Shown one piece after another: positions 50,718 through 59,562 of a stretch of DNA of 64,000 nucleotides. The notes under the pieces are model-generated. The model saw only the letters and a program-made list of their open reading frames with translations. It was not told the origin of the DNA and ran no database searches. The stretch lies in NCBI GenBank assembly GCA_020073385.1, contig JAIQFH010000028.1, forward strand, positions 62,001 through 126,000, read 5' to 3'. Within the stretch, counting starts at the first letter, position 1. Every line of letters starts with the position of its first letter. This DNA comes from Terriglobia bacterium. GTDB taxonomy: Bacteria > Acidobacteriota > Terriglobia > Terriglobales > Acidobacteriaceae. The position numbers and the translations under genes are program-made.

Positions 50718-51299
50718 ATGATCAATGCGTCAGAACTGGAAAGAGGAATGGTCGTCCGCGTCGAAGGTCAGATCTATCGCGTGCTCGAGGTCGAAGCCAA
50801 AGCCGCCGCCGCAAAACTCGGCGGCGTCGTCAAAGCCGAACTCAGCAACGTCAAAACCGGACGACTCTGGGATGTCCACTTCCGTCCTCAGGAACGCCTT
50901 GAAGATCTGCCGGTGGATCGCCGCAATATGGAATTCCTCTTCCGCGGGGGTGAAATCTGCACCTTCATGGATCCCAACTCTTTCGAGCAGATCGAGGTTC
51001 CGGCCGACATCGTTGGCCCCGCGGCGGCATTTCTGCGATCAGGCACCGCAGTTCCTGTGGAGTTCTTCGAAGGTCGACCCATTTATGCCATGGTGCCTGA
51101 CATCGTGGAAGCCCGCGTCGTTCAGACTGCGCCACCGGCCCACTCTCAGCAAGACAGTGCATGGAAAGAAGCGACGCTCGAGAACGGCGTGTCGATTCGC
51201 GTTCCTCTCTTCATCGCATCCGATGACCGTGTGCGCGTCGATCTGAGAACTGGCCGCTATCTCGAACGCGTCCACACCGACCGCAAACGCATCGCCTAG
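50718..51299 (+). CDS. Elongation factor P-like protein with altered loop
   Basis: 193 residues with the three EF-P beta domains: KOW-like ([20 protein letters not shown]), central OB ([20 protein letters not shown]) and C-terminal ([20 protein letters not shown], then GRYLER). In EF-P the tip of domain I is KPGKG with a modified Lys; here the aligned tip reads AAAAKLGG, keeping a Lys near residue 33 but losing Pro-Gly. It is probably an EF-P paralogue, not the housekeeping protein. No epmA/epmB/earP gene adjoins. Confidence 0.82.
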   Translation: MINASELERGMVVRVEGQIYRVLEVEAKAAAAKLGGVVKAELSNVKTGRLWDVHFRPQERLEDLPVDRRNMEFLFRGGEICTFMDPNSFEQIEVPADIVGPAAAFLRSGTAVPVEFFEGRPIYAMVPDIVEARVVQTAPPAHSQQDSAWKEATLENGVSIRVPLFIASDDRVRVDLRTGRYLERVHTDRKRIA

Positions 51300-51402
51300 A
51301 CCACAGAAACGATCTCCGAGTTTGACTCCGTCGCGGACTTCGATAGAATTCGGTTCTATTCCTCCTACGTGGGGCAATCCAACCAGGACAGGGAGTCGGT
51401 TC

Positions 51403-52578
51403 ATGAGCAAAGTTCGAGTTCTTGTGGGGACGCGCAAGGGGGCCTTCATTCTTGCTGCTGACGGCAAGCGCGATAAGTGGGAAGTCAGCGGTCCACACTT
51501 CGCCGGATGGGAGTTGTATCACCTGAAAGGATCGCCCGCCGATCCCAATCGCATCTACGCATCGCAGACCAGCGGATGGTTCGGCCAAGTCATCCAGCGC
51601 TCCGACGATGGCGGCAAGACCTGGCACCAGCCCGGCACACCTCCCGGAGAAACGACTGGCCCCGGTGGCATGCCGAAGGGCGAGAGCAATAAGTTCGTCT
51701 ACGACACCGCAGCCGCCCCGCTCACGACGCACCAGTTTTATGACGGCACGCAGCATCCGTGGGAGTTCAAGCGAGTATGGCATCTCGAACCGTCTTTGAC
51801 CGATCCCGATACCGTCTATGCGGGAGTCGAAGATGCGGCGTTGTTTCGTTCGACCGATGGGGGGAAGAATTGGAAAGAGCTACCCGGTTTGCGCGGCCAC
51901 GGCACCGGCCCCAAGTGGCAGCCCGGTGCTGGAGGCATGTGCTTGCACACCATCATTCTTGATCCCAAAGATCCAAACCGGATTTACATCGCGATCTCCG
52001 CGGCGGGTGCGTTCCGCACCGACGACGGCGGCAAGACCTGGAAGCCGATCAACAAAGGCCTTTACTCAAAGTACATTCCCAATCCAACCGCCGAGATCGG
52101 CCACTGCGTGCACCACGTCGCCATGAACCCGAAACGCCCTAGTGTTCTCTTCATGCAGAAGCACTGGGACGTAATGCGCTCCGATAACGCCGGCGATGAG
52201 TGGACAAAGATCAGCGGTAATCTGCCCACCGACTTCGGATTCGTCATCGACATCCACTCGCACGAGCCCGAGACCATCTACGTCATCCCCATCAAGAGCG
52301 ACGGGGAGCACTATGTCCACGAAGGCAAACTCCGCGTTTTCCGGAGCAAGACCGGCGGCAACGAATGGGAAGCACTCACGAAAGGCCTGCCGCAGGAGAA
52401 CTGCTACGTGAATGTTCTGCGGGATGCCATGGCGGTGGACACGCTAGACAAGTGCGGCATCTACTTCGGCACGACAGGAGGCCAAGTCTATATGTCCCCG
52501 GACGCAGGCGACTCCTGGTCGCCAATAGTCCGCGACTTGCCCGCAGTTTTGTCGGTAGAAGTTCAAACGCTCGCATAA
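51403..52578 (+). CDS. BNR/sialidase-like beta-propeller protein
   Basis: 391 residues from [13 protein letters not shown] (CAGGGAG upstream). Repeated Asp-box motifs ([50 protein letters not shown]) spaced through the chain indicate a five- to six-blade propeller of the BNR/VPS10 type. No signal peptide, unlike secreted sialidases, and no sialidase Arg triad was recognised. It heads a group with an NTF2-like and a MoaD-like protein on the same strand. Cytoplasmic role unknown. Confidence 0.8.
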   Translation: MSKVRVLVGTRKGAFILAADGKRDKWEVSGPHFAGWELYHLKGSPADPNRIYASQTSGWFGQVIQRSDDGGKTWHQPGTPPGETTGPGGMPKGESNKFVYDTAAAPLTTHQFYDGTQHPWEFKRVWHLEPSLTDPDTVYAGVEDAALFRSTDGGKNWKELPGLRGHGTGPKWQPGAGGMCLHTIILDPKDPNRIYIAISAAGAFRTDDGGKTWKPINKGLYSKYIPNPTAEIGHCVHHVAMNPKRPSVLFMQKHWDVMRSDNAGDEWTKISGNLPTDFGFVIDIHSHEPETIYVIPIKSDGEHYVHEGKLRVFRSKTGGNEWEALTKGLPQENCYVNVLRDAMAVDTLDKCGIYFGTTGGQVYMSPDAGDSWSPIVRDLPAVLSVEVQTLA

Positions 52579-52582
52579 TGTA

Positions 52583-52606
52583 GCCCCGGACGCCTTCGTC
52601 CGGGGC
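52583..52606 (+). terminator. GC-rich hairpin after BNR gene
   Basis: GCCCCGGACG-CCTT-CGTCCGGGGC, a perfect 10-bp stem starting 5 bp past the stop codon. It lacks a T-run; may be a palindromic repeat serving as a terminator. Confidence 0.6.
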
Positions 52607-52698
52607 GCCCTCGCGCGCGCTCTTGGCGCGGGGGTGTCGTTCGACTCTCACAAGCATCGGGCTGTAAGCGTAGCCGTTGGTCGCGTTGCGGAGAAAGC

Positions 52699-53157
52699 AT
52701 GAAAACAAAATTGGTTGCAATCGCAGTCTTGATGTTGTCATTAGCAGGCACAGCAGCAGCGCAGCAAAAGCCGCAGGCAATCAAGTCAGGAACTGTGCCT
52801 CGCCAACTCGAAGCGCAGGTGCGCAAGCTCTGGGAGGCATTTAAGAATAAAGACAAAGCAACTCTCTCAGCTTTGTTAGACGACCAGTTCCGCCAGTTCG
52901 AGGAAGGTCTCAGCACTTTCGGTGACAAGAAGGCCGAAGTCAATGCCGTGGATGAGTTCGAACTCATCAGTTACACCCTCAGCGACTTCACCGTAAAATC
53001 GACCGCGCCAAACACGGCGTTGGTTACCTACGTAGCGCAATATGAGGGCAAAACCGGCGGCGAAGTCTCGAAGGCAAAAAGCGTCTTTGGAGAAGTCTGG
53101 ATTCGGACCGGTAATGAATGGAAAGATCTCTATATGCAAGAGACGTACATAAAGTGA
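52699..53157 (+). CDS. Secreted NTF2-like (DUF4440/SnoaL-type) protein
   Basis: 152 residues, signal peptide ending [17 protein letters not shown]. The rest fits the NTF2-like cone fold used by DUF4440 proteins: [21 protein letters not shown], then [18 protein letters not shown] and [19 protein letters not shown]. Such domains bind small ligands or act as simple enzymes; nothing here fixes a substrate. Good ribosome site CGGAGAAAGC. The MoaD-like gene follows after 13 bp. Confidence 0.75.
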   Translation: MKTKLVAIAVLMLSLAGTAAAQQKPQAIKSGTVPRQLEAQVRKLWEAFKNKDKATLSALLDDQFRQFEEGLSTFGDKKAEVNAVDEFELISYTLSDFTVKSTAPNTALVTYVAQYEGKTGGEVSKAKSVFGEVWIRTGNEWKDLYMQETYIK

Positions 53158-53170
53158 AGGTGCTCCTGAG

Positions 53171-53476
53171 ATGACGGTAATCATTCGTGTTGAACTTCCC
53201 CAACATCTTCGAACGCTGGCTCATGTCGGGCACGAGGTCGAGATTCAGGTGGAGGGTCCGGTGACGCAGCGCTCTGTGCTCGACGCTGTCGAATCGGCAT
53301 ATCCCATGCTGAGGGGCGCGATCCGCGACCACGTCACCAAACAGCGTCGCGCTTTCTTGCGCTTCTTCGCCTGTCAGGAAGACTTGACGCACGAGTCTCC
53401 AGATGCGCCGCTGCCCGAAGCCGTCGTTTCAGGCAAAGAGCCGTTCCTGATCATCGGCGCAATCGCCGGCGGATGA
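53171..53476 (+). CDS. MoaD/ThiS-like ubiquitin-fold sulfur-carrier-type protein
   Basis: 101 residues. Beta-grasp pattern with [20 protein letters not shown] in the position of the ThiS/MoaD first helix and a C-terminus LIIGAIAGG ending in the Gly-Gly that E1-like enzymes adenylate and thiolate. It is slightly longer than MoaD (about 80). No E1-like (MoeB/ThiF), MoaE or JAMM protease gene is in the window. It follows a BNR protein and an NTF2-like protein on the same strand, so a pathway beyond molybdopterin synthesis is possible. Confidence 0.8.
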   Translation: MTVIIRVELPQHLRTLAHVGHEVEIQVEGPVTQRSVLDAVESAYPMLRGAIRDHVTKQRRAFLRFFACQEDLTHESPDAPLPEAVVSGKEPFLIIGAIAGG

Positions 53477-53524
53477 CACGAAGATCGATTCGTACCGCTA
53501 AGATTGCAGTGATAGCATCTGTTT

Positions 53525-53755
53525 ATGGCAATCAGTGACACCACCCCGGAAGCGCGTGAGGTGCAATCGCGAATTCACCGCTCCATGTCAGGAGAACAAC
53601 GAATTCTCATCGCACTCGAGATGAGCCTATTCGCCCGGGAGGTCGCACGTGAGCGGATTTGTTCGGAGCACCCTGATTGGGAGGAATGGCAGGTACAGCG
53701 CGAGCTGTTGAGAATCGCGTTTCTTCCTGACCCGTTACCTGCCGACCTTCGATGA
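53525..53755 (+). CDS. Small helical protein paired with a nucleotidyltransferase
   Basis: 76 residues, probably all-helical and charged (SGEQRILIALEMSLFAREVA, HPDWEEWQVQRELLRIAF, ending FLPDPLPADLR). Its TGA overlaps the next gene's ATG (ATGA), so it is translationally coupled to the nucleotidyltransferase. The arrangement resembles two-gene HEPN/MNT- or AbiEii-like modules, though this protein is not a recognised HEPN domain. Function unknown. Confidence 0.6.
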   Translation: MAISDTTPEAREVQSRIHRSMSGEQRILIALEMSLFAREVARERICSEHPDWEEWQVQRELLRIAFLPDPLPADLR

Positions 53756-54317
53756 CTGTGACCGGGGTCTTTCTACGGATCACGACAGCACTTGACAGCG
53801 CCATATTGAGTACATGCTGACTGGTTCTTTTGCCAGCACTCGCTACAGCTCTCCGCGCGCAACGCAAGACATTGATATCGTGATCTCAGCCACTCCAATG
53901 CAACTACGGTCCTTGATCCATGATCTGAGCGGCAAGAGCTACTATGTTGACCTCGATTCTGCGCTTGATGCCCACCGGCGCGAATCTCTGTTTAACATCA
54001 TTGACCTGAACACGGGTTGGAAGATTGACCTTATTTTTCGTAAGTCCACACCGTTTGGTCTGGAAGAGTTCGGACGCCGGCGCAAGATCGAATTGCTTGG
54101 GCTTCAATTTTATGTAGCCAGCCCGGAGGACATTATCGTTGCGAAACTCGAGTGGGCAAAGTTGGGCGAATCTGCGCGCCAGATTGAGGACGCTGCCGCC
54201 ATTTTGCGGATACAAGAAAACACGCTGGACAAGTCCTATTTGAACAAGTGGATCGGAGCACTAGGACTGGGCGAGCAGTGGATGGCCGCCAGGCGGATTG
54301 CCGGTTGCTCCACTTGA
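53752..54317 (+). pseudogene. Nucleotidyltransferase (MNT/AbiEii-like) with a frameshift
   Basis: The ATG at 53752 opens MTVTGVFLRITTALDSA and hits a stop at 53818. In another frame IEYMLTGSFASTRYSSPRAT continues the protein (QDIDIVI and KIDLIFRK with the catalytic DxD) to 54317. Reading through needs one extra base near 53803. Family proteins have '...LDxAGIxYMLTGSFAS' as one piece, so the two parts belong together. It is either a true inactivating deletion, a sequencing error or a rare recoding; an internal ATG at 53814 would give only the truncated 167-residue form. Confidence 0.75.
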
Positions 54318-54331
54318 GCTCTGCTGGACGT

Positions 54332-55894
54332 TCATCCACGAGCGATCTGGATTAGTTTTGGCAGGACATCGCCGAACGGTGATCGCTCTGGCTTGCCGAA
54401 CTCGAAATAGATCTTGCGGTAGAGCTCATACAGCGCCGCGTAGGCACTCTGCGTCTCCGGCTGGGGCTCGTAGACTGTGTGCTTGGGACAGATCTTATCT
54501 TGCGCTTCGCCGATCGTCTTGAACACACCGGCGGCCATGAAGGCGAAGATGGCTGAGCCGAGGCCTGTTACCTTGCCGCTCGGAACAAGCACCGGGCGTC
54601 CGAGAACGTTGGCGTAGACCTGGTTCAGCACCGGATTGCTTTGCGGGATGCCTCCGCCGTTGATCACACGCTGCGTGGGCGCTCCGTACTCGCTCATGCG
54701 ATCGAGGATGATTCGCGTGTGGAATGCGGTACCTTCGATTGCGGCGAAGAGTTCATCCTGCGCGGTATGAACGAGATTCCAGCCGAGCGTCATACCACCC
54801 AGGTTCGGATTTACCAGCACCGTGCGGTCGCCATTGTCCCAGGTCATGCGCAGCAAGCCAGTCTGTCCTGCGCGATATTTGTCCAATCCCTTGCTTAGTT
54901 CCTCGACCGTCGTGCCTGCGCGGCGGGCAATCGCGCTAAAGATGTCACCCGTCGCCGAGAGGCCCGCTTCAATTCCCGTGAACTGCGGGTGCACGCTGCC
55001 CGGAACAACGCCGCAGACACCGGGTATCAGCTGCGCTTTCGGCGCGTAAGCGATGATGCAGGTAGACGTACCGACCACATTCACAACGTCGCCTTCTTTC
55101 GCGCCCGCGCCAATCGCGTCCCAGTGCGCATCGAAGGCGCCGACAGGAATTGGAATCCCTGCGCGCAGGCCGAGTTTCTCAGCCCAGTGCGGTGCCAACT
55201 TTCCGGCGATCTTGTCGGAGGTGGCATACTCGCCCTCCAGTTTGTCGCGCGCTCCGGCTAGCAGCGGATCGACTTTCGCCAGAAAGCTTTCCGGTGGGAG
55301 TCCGCCCAGGGATGCATTCCACATCCACTTGTGGCCCATGGCGCAAACGCTGCGCTTCACGCGGCGGGGATCCGTGATTCCGCACAGCGTCGCGGCGACC
55401 ATGTCGCAGTGCTCGAAGGCGCTGGCGAACTTCTGGCGCTTGTCGGGATTATGCCGGAGCCAGTGCAGCAGCTTGGCAAATCCCCACTCGGACGAGTAGA
55501 TCCCGCCGCACCACTCGATGGCTTCGAGCTTTTCAATTCTGGCTAGTTCTGTGACTAGCGCGGCTTCGAGTTTCGCGCGGTGATCGCACCAAAGATAGTA
55601 GTCATCGAGCGGAACCATGCCTTCGCCGACGGGGATTACGCTTGAGCCTGTGGTGTCGAGCGCAATGGAGGCAACCTGATCGGCCGAGATGCCCGCTGAT
55701 GTCACCGCCTGGCGGGTGGCTTCGGCTAAAGCCCGCATGTGGTCTGCGTGGGATTGGGTGGCAAAGTCGGGATCCTCGCGTTTGCGGTGCAGGGGATATT
55801 CGGAGACGGCGGACGCGAGAAGTCCGCGCTCGCTGTCGACGATCGAGACGCGAACGCTGAGGGTGCCGAAATCTACTCCCGCTACGATGGCCAT
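54332..55894 (-). CDS. araB: Ribulokinase
   Basis: 520 residues from ATG MAIVAGVDFG; a longer frame starts in the upstream repeat. FGGY kinase: VDFGTLSVRVSIVD, IALDTTGSSVIP, YYLWCDHRAKLEA, WCGGIYSSEWGFAKL, FDAHWDAIGAGAKEGDVVNVV, RVINGGGIPQSN. This matches the ribulokinase type (COG1069) that phosphorylates L-ribulose. Last gene of the arabinose operon, separated from the isomerase gene by a 200-bp repeat-filled gap. Its 3' end is 14 bp from the convergent nucleotidyltransferase. Confidence 0.92.
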   Translation of the reverse strand: MAIVAGVDFGTLSVRVSIVDSERGLLASAVSEYPLHRKREDPDFATQSHADHMRALAEATRQAVTSAGISADQVASIALDTTGSSVIPVGEGMVPLDDYYLWCDHRAKLEAALVTELARIEKLEAIEWCGGIYSSEWGFAKLLHWLRHNPDKRQKFASAFEHCDMVAATLCGITDPRRVKRSVCAMGHKWMWNASLGGLPPESFLAKVDPLLAGARDKLEGEYATSDKIAGKLAPHWAEKLGLRAGIPIPVGAFDAHWDAIGAGAKEGDVVNVVGTSTCIIAYAPKAQLIPGVCGVVPGSVHPQFTGIEAGLSATGDIFSAIARRAGTTVEELSKGLDKYRAGQTGLLRMTWDNGDRTVLVNPNLGGMTLGWNLVHTAQDELFAAIEGTAFHTRIILDRMSEYGAPTQRVINGGGIPQSNPVLNQVYANVLGRPVLVPSGKVTGLGSAIFAFMAAGVFKTIGEAQDKICPKHTVYEPQPETQSAYAALYELYRKIYFEFGKPERSPFGDVLPKLIQIARG

Positions 55895-55908
55895 GTGGTT
55901 CCCACACC

Positions 55909-55968
55909 GGGGCTGAAGCCCCCATTCATTTGCATCTAACGCGGCCCTAAAGGGCCGCTCTTCCACGG
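55909..55968 (+). repeat. GCTGAAGC/GCGGC-TAAA double-hairpin repeat, copy 3
   Basis: GGGGCTGAAGCCCCC, spacer, GCGGCCC-TAAA-GGGCCGC, TCTTCCACGG. Lies between araA and araB. Confidence 0.75.
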
Positions 55969-56010
55969 TAGCTGCCTGCGCCAGCATACGGCCAGCGAAT
56001 CTTCATTCAC

Positions 56011-56073
56011 CACCGGGGACACAGGGGAACACAGAGGAATTCCTCTGTGAAACTCTGCGTCATCTGTGGTGCA
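56011..56073. repeat. CACAGAGG-type repeat with perfect 20-bp palindrome
   Basis: Centred on CACAGAGGAATTCCTCTGTG (56030-56049) and flanked by ACCGGGGACACAGGGGAACA and CTGCGTCATCTGTGGT. Resembles the degenerate 'accacagag' intergenic repeats of this and related genomes. Confidence 0.6.
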
Positions 56074-56095
56074 ACAAACCGCATCCGTAAGGATG

Positions 56096-57520
56096 CTAAG
56101 CCTGATTTCCGTGCCAGTACATTTGCCAGCCGAGGTAACGGACGCCGGCTTCGTGGACGGCACCCGCCGTAGACGAAAAGTTCGCCGCGACATGATGTTC
56201 GAATCCGTTCTCGCAGATGTAATGCAGCAGCTTCTGCAATTGCGGAATCTGCACCACGCCGACGCCGCCGAAGGTGTTCAGCGAATCGCTGGTGAATTCT
56301 CCCTGGCCGACATAGCCGCGCATGACACCGGAAGTATCGTCGGTGGAGAAACGGGCAAAGCTCATCGCGCCCGGCTTTACGCGTCCGACTACCGTGCCGA
56401 AGGTGTTCTCCTTGCCCACCGTACCCGCGATAATTTCCTGGAAGTCCATGCGGACATCCTGGAAGAAATGCTTTGGCAGGTTGCTGCAGTGGAAGCAGAC
56501 AGCCTTGTTGGGATCGTCGCCGTAGTTATTGTTCCAGTCGAGCAGTGCGCTCGGCGTTTCGGAGGCGAGTGCCAACGCGTGCATGCTGAGCGTGCCGCAC
56601 ACGTCGACCTCGCAAGCCGCAGGCAGCAACTTGTTGCTCATCATGCTCATGATGGTGCAAGGGACGACACCGAAGTACTCTTCCATTGACGTCCAGCACT
56701 GCACGGCAGTGATCTGCACGTCGGTTTGCTTCATCCATTCATCGACGACGTAGCCGAGCTTGGCCATTTTCATCAGGGCGGCATCGGGGACGCTTTGCGT
56801 GGTGACATATTTCTTGATTTCAGCAAGCTTGCCCTGCACGCCGGGGTTGTCGTCTTTTGATTTGGCAATGCGGCCGAAGACTTCCGAGAGGTCGAGCGTC
56901 TCAACTGAAATTCCGTTGTTTTCCAGCAGCTTCTCGCTGTACCGGACTGTGTTGAACGCGGTAGGCCGTGCACCGAGGCTGCCGATGCGCAGGTTGCGGA
57001 ATCCGTTGACGATGCGGCACACGGCGGCGAACCAAGCGAGATCATTCTGGAAATCCTGCGAGTCGGGGCTGACCGTGTGCAGGCGGGTCAGCGAGTAGGG
57101 GATTCCATACTGGCGCAGGTTGTTGCAGGCTGACATCTTTCCGCAAAAGCTGTCGCGGCGATGCAGGATGGTCATTTTCGAGGCGTCATCCGGTGTCGCC
57201 TGAATCAGGACTGGAACGTCGAGACGAGCCAACCTCAGGGTGTCAGCGATAGCGCGCTCGTCACCGAAATTTGGCAGTGAAACGATCACACCATCGATCT
57301 TTTCGCTATGCTTCCTGAACAACGCCGCGCAGCGCTTAGCCTCCTCGTGCGTTTCTACTGCACCGTGCTTGCTGTCTTCCGGACCGAGGACGATCGCATC
57401 CATGCCAGCCTTGGCCAGCGCCTGGATCATCTCTTCGCGTCCTGACTTCGCCAACTGATCGGGGAAGAAGCCGCGATTCCCGACGATCACACCCATCGTC
57501 ATTTTCTTTTTGTCAGACAT
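56096..57520 (-). CDS. L-fucose/L-arabinose isomerase family protein
   Basis: 474 residues. VIVGNRGFFPDQLAKSGREE, GVIVSLPNFGDERAI, CQDFQNDLAW-like and a metal-site region SMEEYFGVVPC ... CEVDVCGTLSMHALALASE match the COG2407 isomerase family (FucI-related), not classical AraA. The C-terminal barrel has GYVGQGEFTSD and HHVAANFSS. By context it should convert L-arabinose to L-ribulose, replacing AraA. Ribosome site AAAGGATTC. Confidence 0.85.
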   Translation of the reverse strand: MSDKKKMTMGVIVGNRGFFPDQLAKSGREEMIQALAKAGMDAIVLGPEDSKHGAVETHEEAKRCAALFRKHSEKIDGVIVSLPNFGDERAIADTLRLARLDVPVLIQATPDDASKMTILHRRDSFCGKMSACNNLRQYGIPYSLTRLHTVSPDSQDFQNDLAWFAAVCRIVNGFRNLRIGSLGARPTAFNTVRYSEKLLENNGISVETLDLSEVFGRIAKSKDDNPGVQGKLAEIKKYVTTQSVPDAALMKMAKLGYVVDEWMKQTDVQITAVQCWTSMEEYFGVVPCTIMSMMSNKLLPAACEVDVCGTLSMHALALASETPSALLDWNNNYGDDPNKAVCFHCSNLPKHFFQDVRMDFQEIIAGTVGKENTFGTVVGRVKPGAMSFARFSTDDTSGVMRGYVGQGEFTSDSLNTFGGVGVVQIPQLQKLLHYICENGFEHHVAANFSSTAGAVHEAGVRYLGWQMYWHGNQA

Positions 57521-57552
57521 AAGAATCCTTTTCGAGATATGAACTGTATCGA

Positions 57553-57792
57553 TTAAGACTTACCGGCCATGCGCTTGCGCTCATTTGCCGGGGAAAAATG
57601 AATGCCGAAAAACAGGCCCGACACCAACAGGATCGCGCCCCACCACACATTCGCGTGCAGATCATAGAGCACGACCTTATTAGCGGGAGGGCTCATGATC
57701 TCGTAGATTCCGGTAGCGAAGATGAGCGCACCGATCACGCCAAGGCACAATCCCGTGAAGAACCAGATTGAGAGGTGACTTCCAGATTTCAT
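57553..57792 (-). CDS. Small two-helix membrane protein in arabinose operon
   Basis: 79 residues with two membrane helices (WFFTGLCLGVIGALIFATGI and VWWGAILLVSGLFFGIHF) and a short basic tail. GGAG ribosome site. Encoded directly after the symporter (9-bp gap) and before the isomerase. Probably an accessory or stabilising subunit of the transporter, by analogy with small proteins next to some SSS carriers; not proven. Confidence 0.75.
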   Translation of the reverse strand: MKSGSHLSIWFFTGLCLGVIGALIFATGIYEIMSPPANKVVLYDLHANVWWGAILLVSGLFFGIHFSPANERKRMAGKS

Positions 57793-57801
57793 GCGATTCT
57801 C

Positions 57802-59562
57802 CTACCAGAAAATGATCTGCAAAACTACAAATGCGAGTGCCACCACTACGGCCCAGAAAATCGGACGGTGGAAAATCGAAACATGCTCCACTTTTGGAAT
57901 CGGTGTCAGGCCGTAGACGACATCCTTCAACTCCGAGTCCGGTTTGGGTTTCGTCAGCATGCTGACGACGACCGTCACAACCACGCAAATCAAACAGCAC
58001 CAGAGGGCACGGAACATGTTTTGCGCCTGGTCCTGAGCATCCATGGAGAGCGCGACGTAGCGCACTGCGTTGGGATCGAGCTTGACCCACGTATACATGC
58101 CAACTGACGACAGCGTTCCCGCCAACAGCCCTGTCCAACCTCCCGCCGGCGTGGCGCGCTTCCAGAGCATGCCCAGCAGCACCGTCCCAAAGAGCGGGGC
58201 AATGAAGAAGCTGAACAGCGCCTGAACGTAGTCCATGATGCTCGGGGCGCGCGCAGCGAGATACGCGGTGCCGATACTGATAGCGACACCCAAGACAGTC
58301 CACCGGCGTCCCATCCTGACCTTCTGCTCGTCGGTAGCATTCTTGTTGATCAGAGTTCCATAGATGTCGTAGACCCAAACAGTAGTAAACGCACTGACAT
58401 TGCCAGCCATGCCAGACATGAAACCGGCAATGAGAGCGGTGATGCCTAATCCAAGCAGGCCCGGCCCGCAGTAGCGGGCCAGCATCAGAGGCAAAACCTC
58501 GTCATAACCGTGCAGGCCCTGGGCCTGTCCTGCATCGGACCACGCAAGGTTGGCCGGAACGAGCCGGATCAGTCCTCCCGTATTCGGGTCGCGCAGCAGT
58601 GCCAGGCCGAGCAGTCCGGGAAGAATCACAATGAGGGGAACCATCATCTTGAAGGCCGCGCCGATGATGGGCGCCAGTTCTGCAGAGCGCAGATCCTTTG
58701 CCGAGAGGACGCGCTGAACAACGAGGAAATCAGTGGTCCAATAGCCCATGGCGATCACTGCGCCCAGTCCGAAGACGATGCCGGCCCAATTGATGCCCAT
58801 CGGGTTGGCGTTGAAGTTGCCCAGCGTCGACCAGAGGTGGGTGTAGGACCCAGGATTCGCCACGTGCAACTCGGTCAAGTTCTGCAAAATCTTGGCCTGC
58901 AGTCCGCTCCAGCCTCCGGCCTCAATCAGCCCAAGGATCGGAATCAGGAGAGCGCCGGCCCATATCAGAAAGAACTGCAGCACTTCGTTAAAAATGGCGG
59001 ACCGCAGTCCTCCAAGAGCAACGTAAGCGGCAACGGTCAGTGATGAGACGATGATGCTGAAATGGATGTTCCATCCCAGCACGACTTTCATCACCACCGC
59101 CATGGCATACATGTTGATGCCGCTCATCAAGACCGTCATGAAGGCGAACGAGATGGAAGAGATGGTTTGCGCGCCTTCTCCGAAGCGCAGCTTGAGATAG
59201 CCCGGGACGGAGTGCGTCTTGCACACGTAGTAGAAGGGCATCATCACCAGCGCGAGGAAGAGCATCGAGGGGATCGCGCCGATCCAGTACCAGTGCGCCG
59301 CAAGAATTCCGTACTTATAGGAATTGCCGGCCCATCCCATCAGTTCCAGGGACCCGAGGTTGGCCGAAAGAAAGGCGAGGCCCGCGACCCAGGCGGTCAT
59401 CTCGCGCCCGGCCATGAAGAAGTCTTCGCCAGTGTTGGCTTGTTCCTTGAGGTACAGACCAATGCCCAGCACCAGCGCAAAGTAGAAGACGATGATCACG
59501 AGGTCGACTGCTGAGAGATGTACCAGCGTGTTGGAACTGAGGAGCAGCAGAGCAAGATTCAT
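57802..59562 (-). CDS. SSS-family sodium/solute symporter, probably for arabinose
   Basis: 586 residues, about 14 membrane helices. SSS signatures: DLVIIVFYFALVLGIGLYLK, FFMAGREMTAWVAGLAFLSANLGS and AAYVALGGLRSAIFNEVLQFFLIW. The final part has a long cytoplasmic loop and a last helix (FWAVVVALAFVVLQIIF). Start overlaps the araD stop (ATGA), so it belongs to the arabinose operon. Sugar specificity is inferred from context. Confidence 0.88.
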   Translation of the reverse strand: MNLALLLLSSNTLVHLSAVDLVIIVFYFALVLGIGLYLKEQANTGEDFFMAGREMTAWVAGLAFLSANLGSLELMGWAGNSYKYGILAAHWYWIGAIPSMLFLALVMMPFYYVCKTHSVPGYLKLRFGEGAQTISSISFAFMTVLMSGINMYAMAVVMKVVLGWNIHFSIIVSSLTVAAYVALGGLRSAIFNEVLQFFLIWAGALLIPILGLIEAGGWSGLQAKILQNLTELHVANPGSYTHLWSTLGNFNANPMGINWAGIVFGLGAVIAMGYWTTDFLVVQRVLSAKDLRSAELAPIIGAAFKMMVPLIVILPGLLGLALLRDPNTGGLIRLVPANLAWSDAGQAQGLHGYDEVLPLMLARYCGPGLLGLGITALIAGFMSGMAGNVSAFTTVWVYDIYGTLINKNATDEQKVRMGRRWTVLGVAISIGTAYLAARAPSIMDYVQALFSFFIAPLFGTVLLGMLWKRATPAGGWTGLLAGTLSSVGMYTWVKLDPNAVRYVALSMDAQDQAQNMFRALWCCLICVVVTVVVSMLTKPKPDSELKDVVYGLTPIPKVEHVSIFHRPIFWAVVVALAFVVLQIIFW

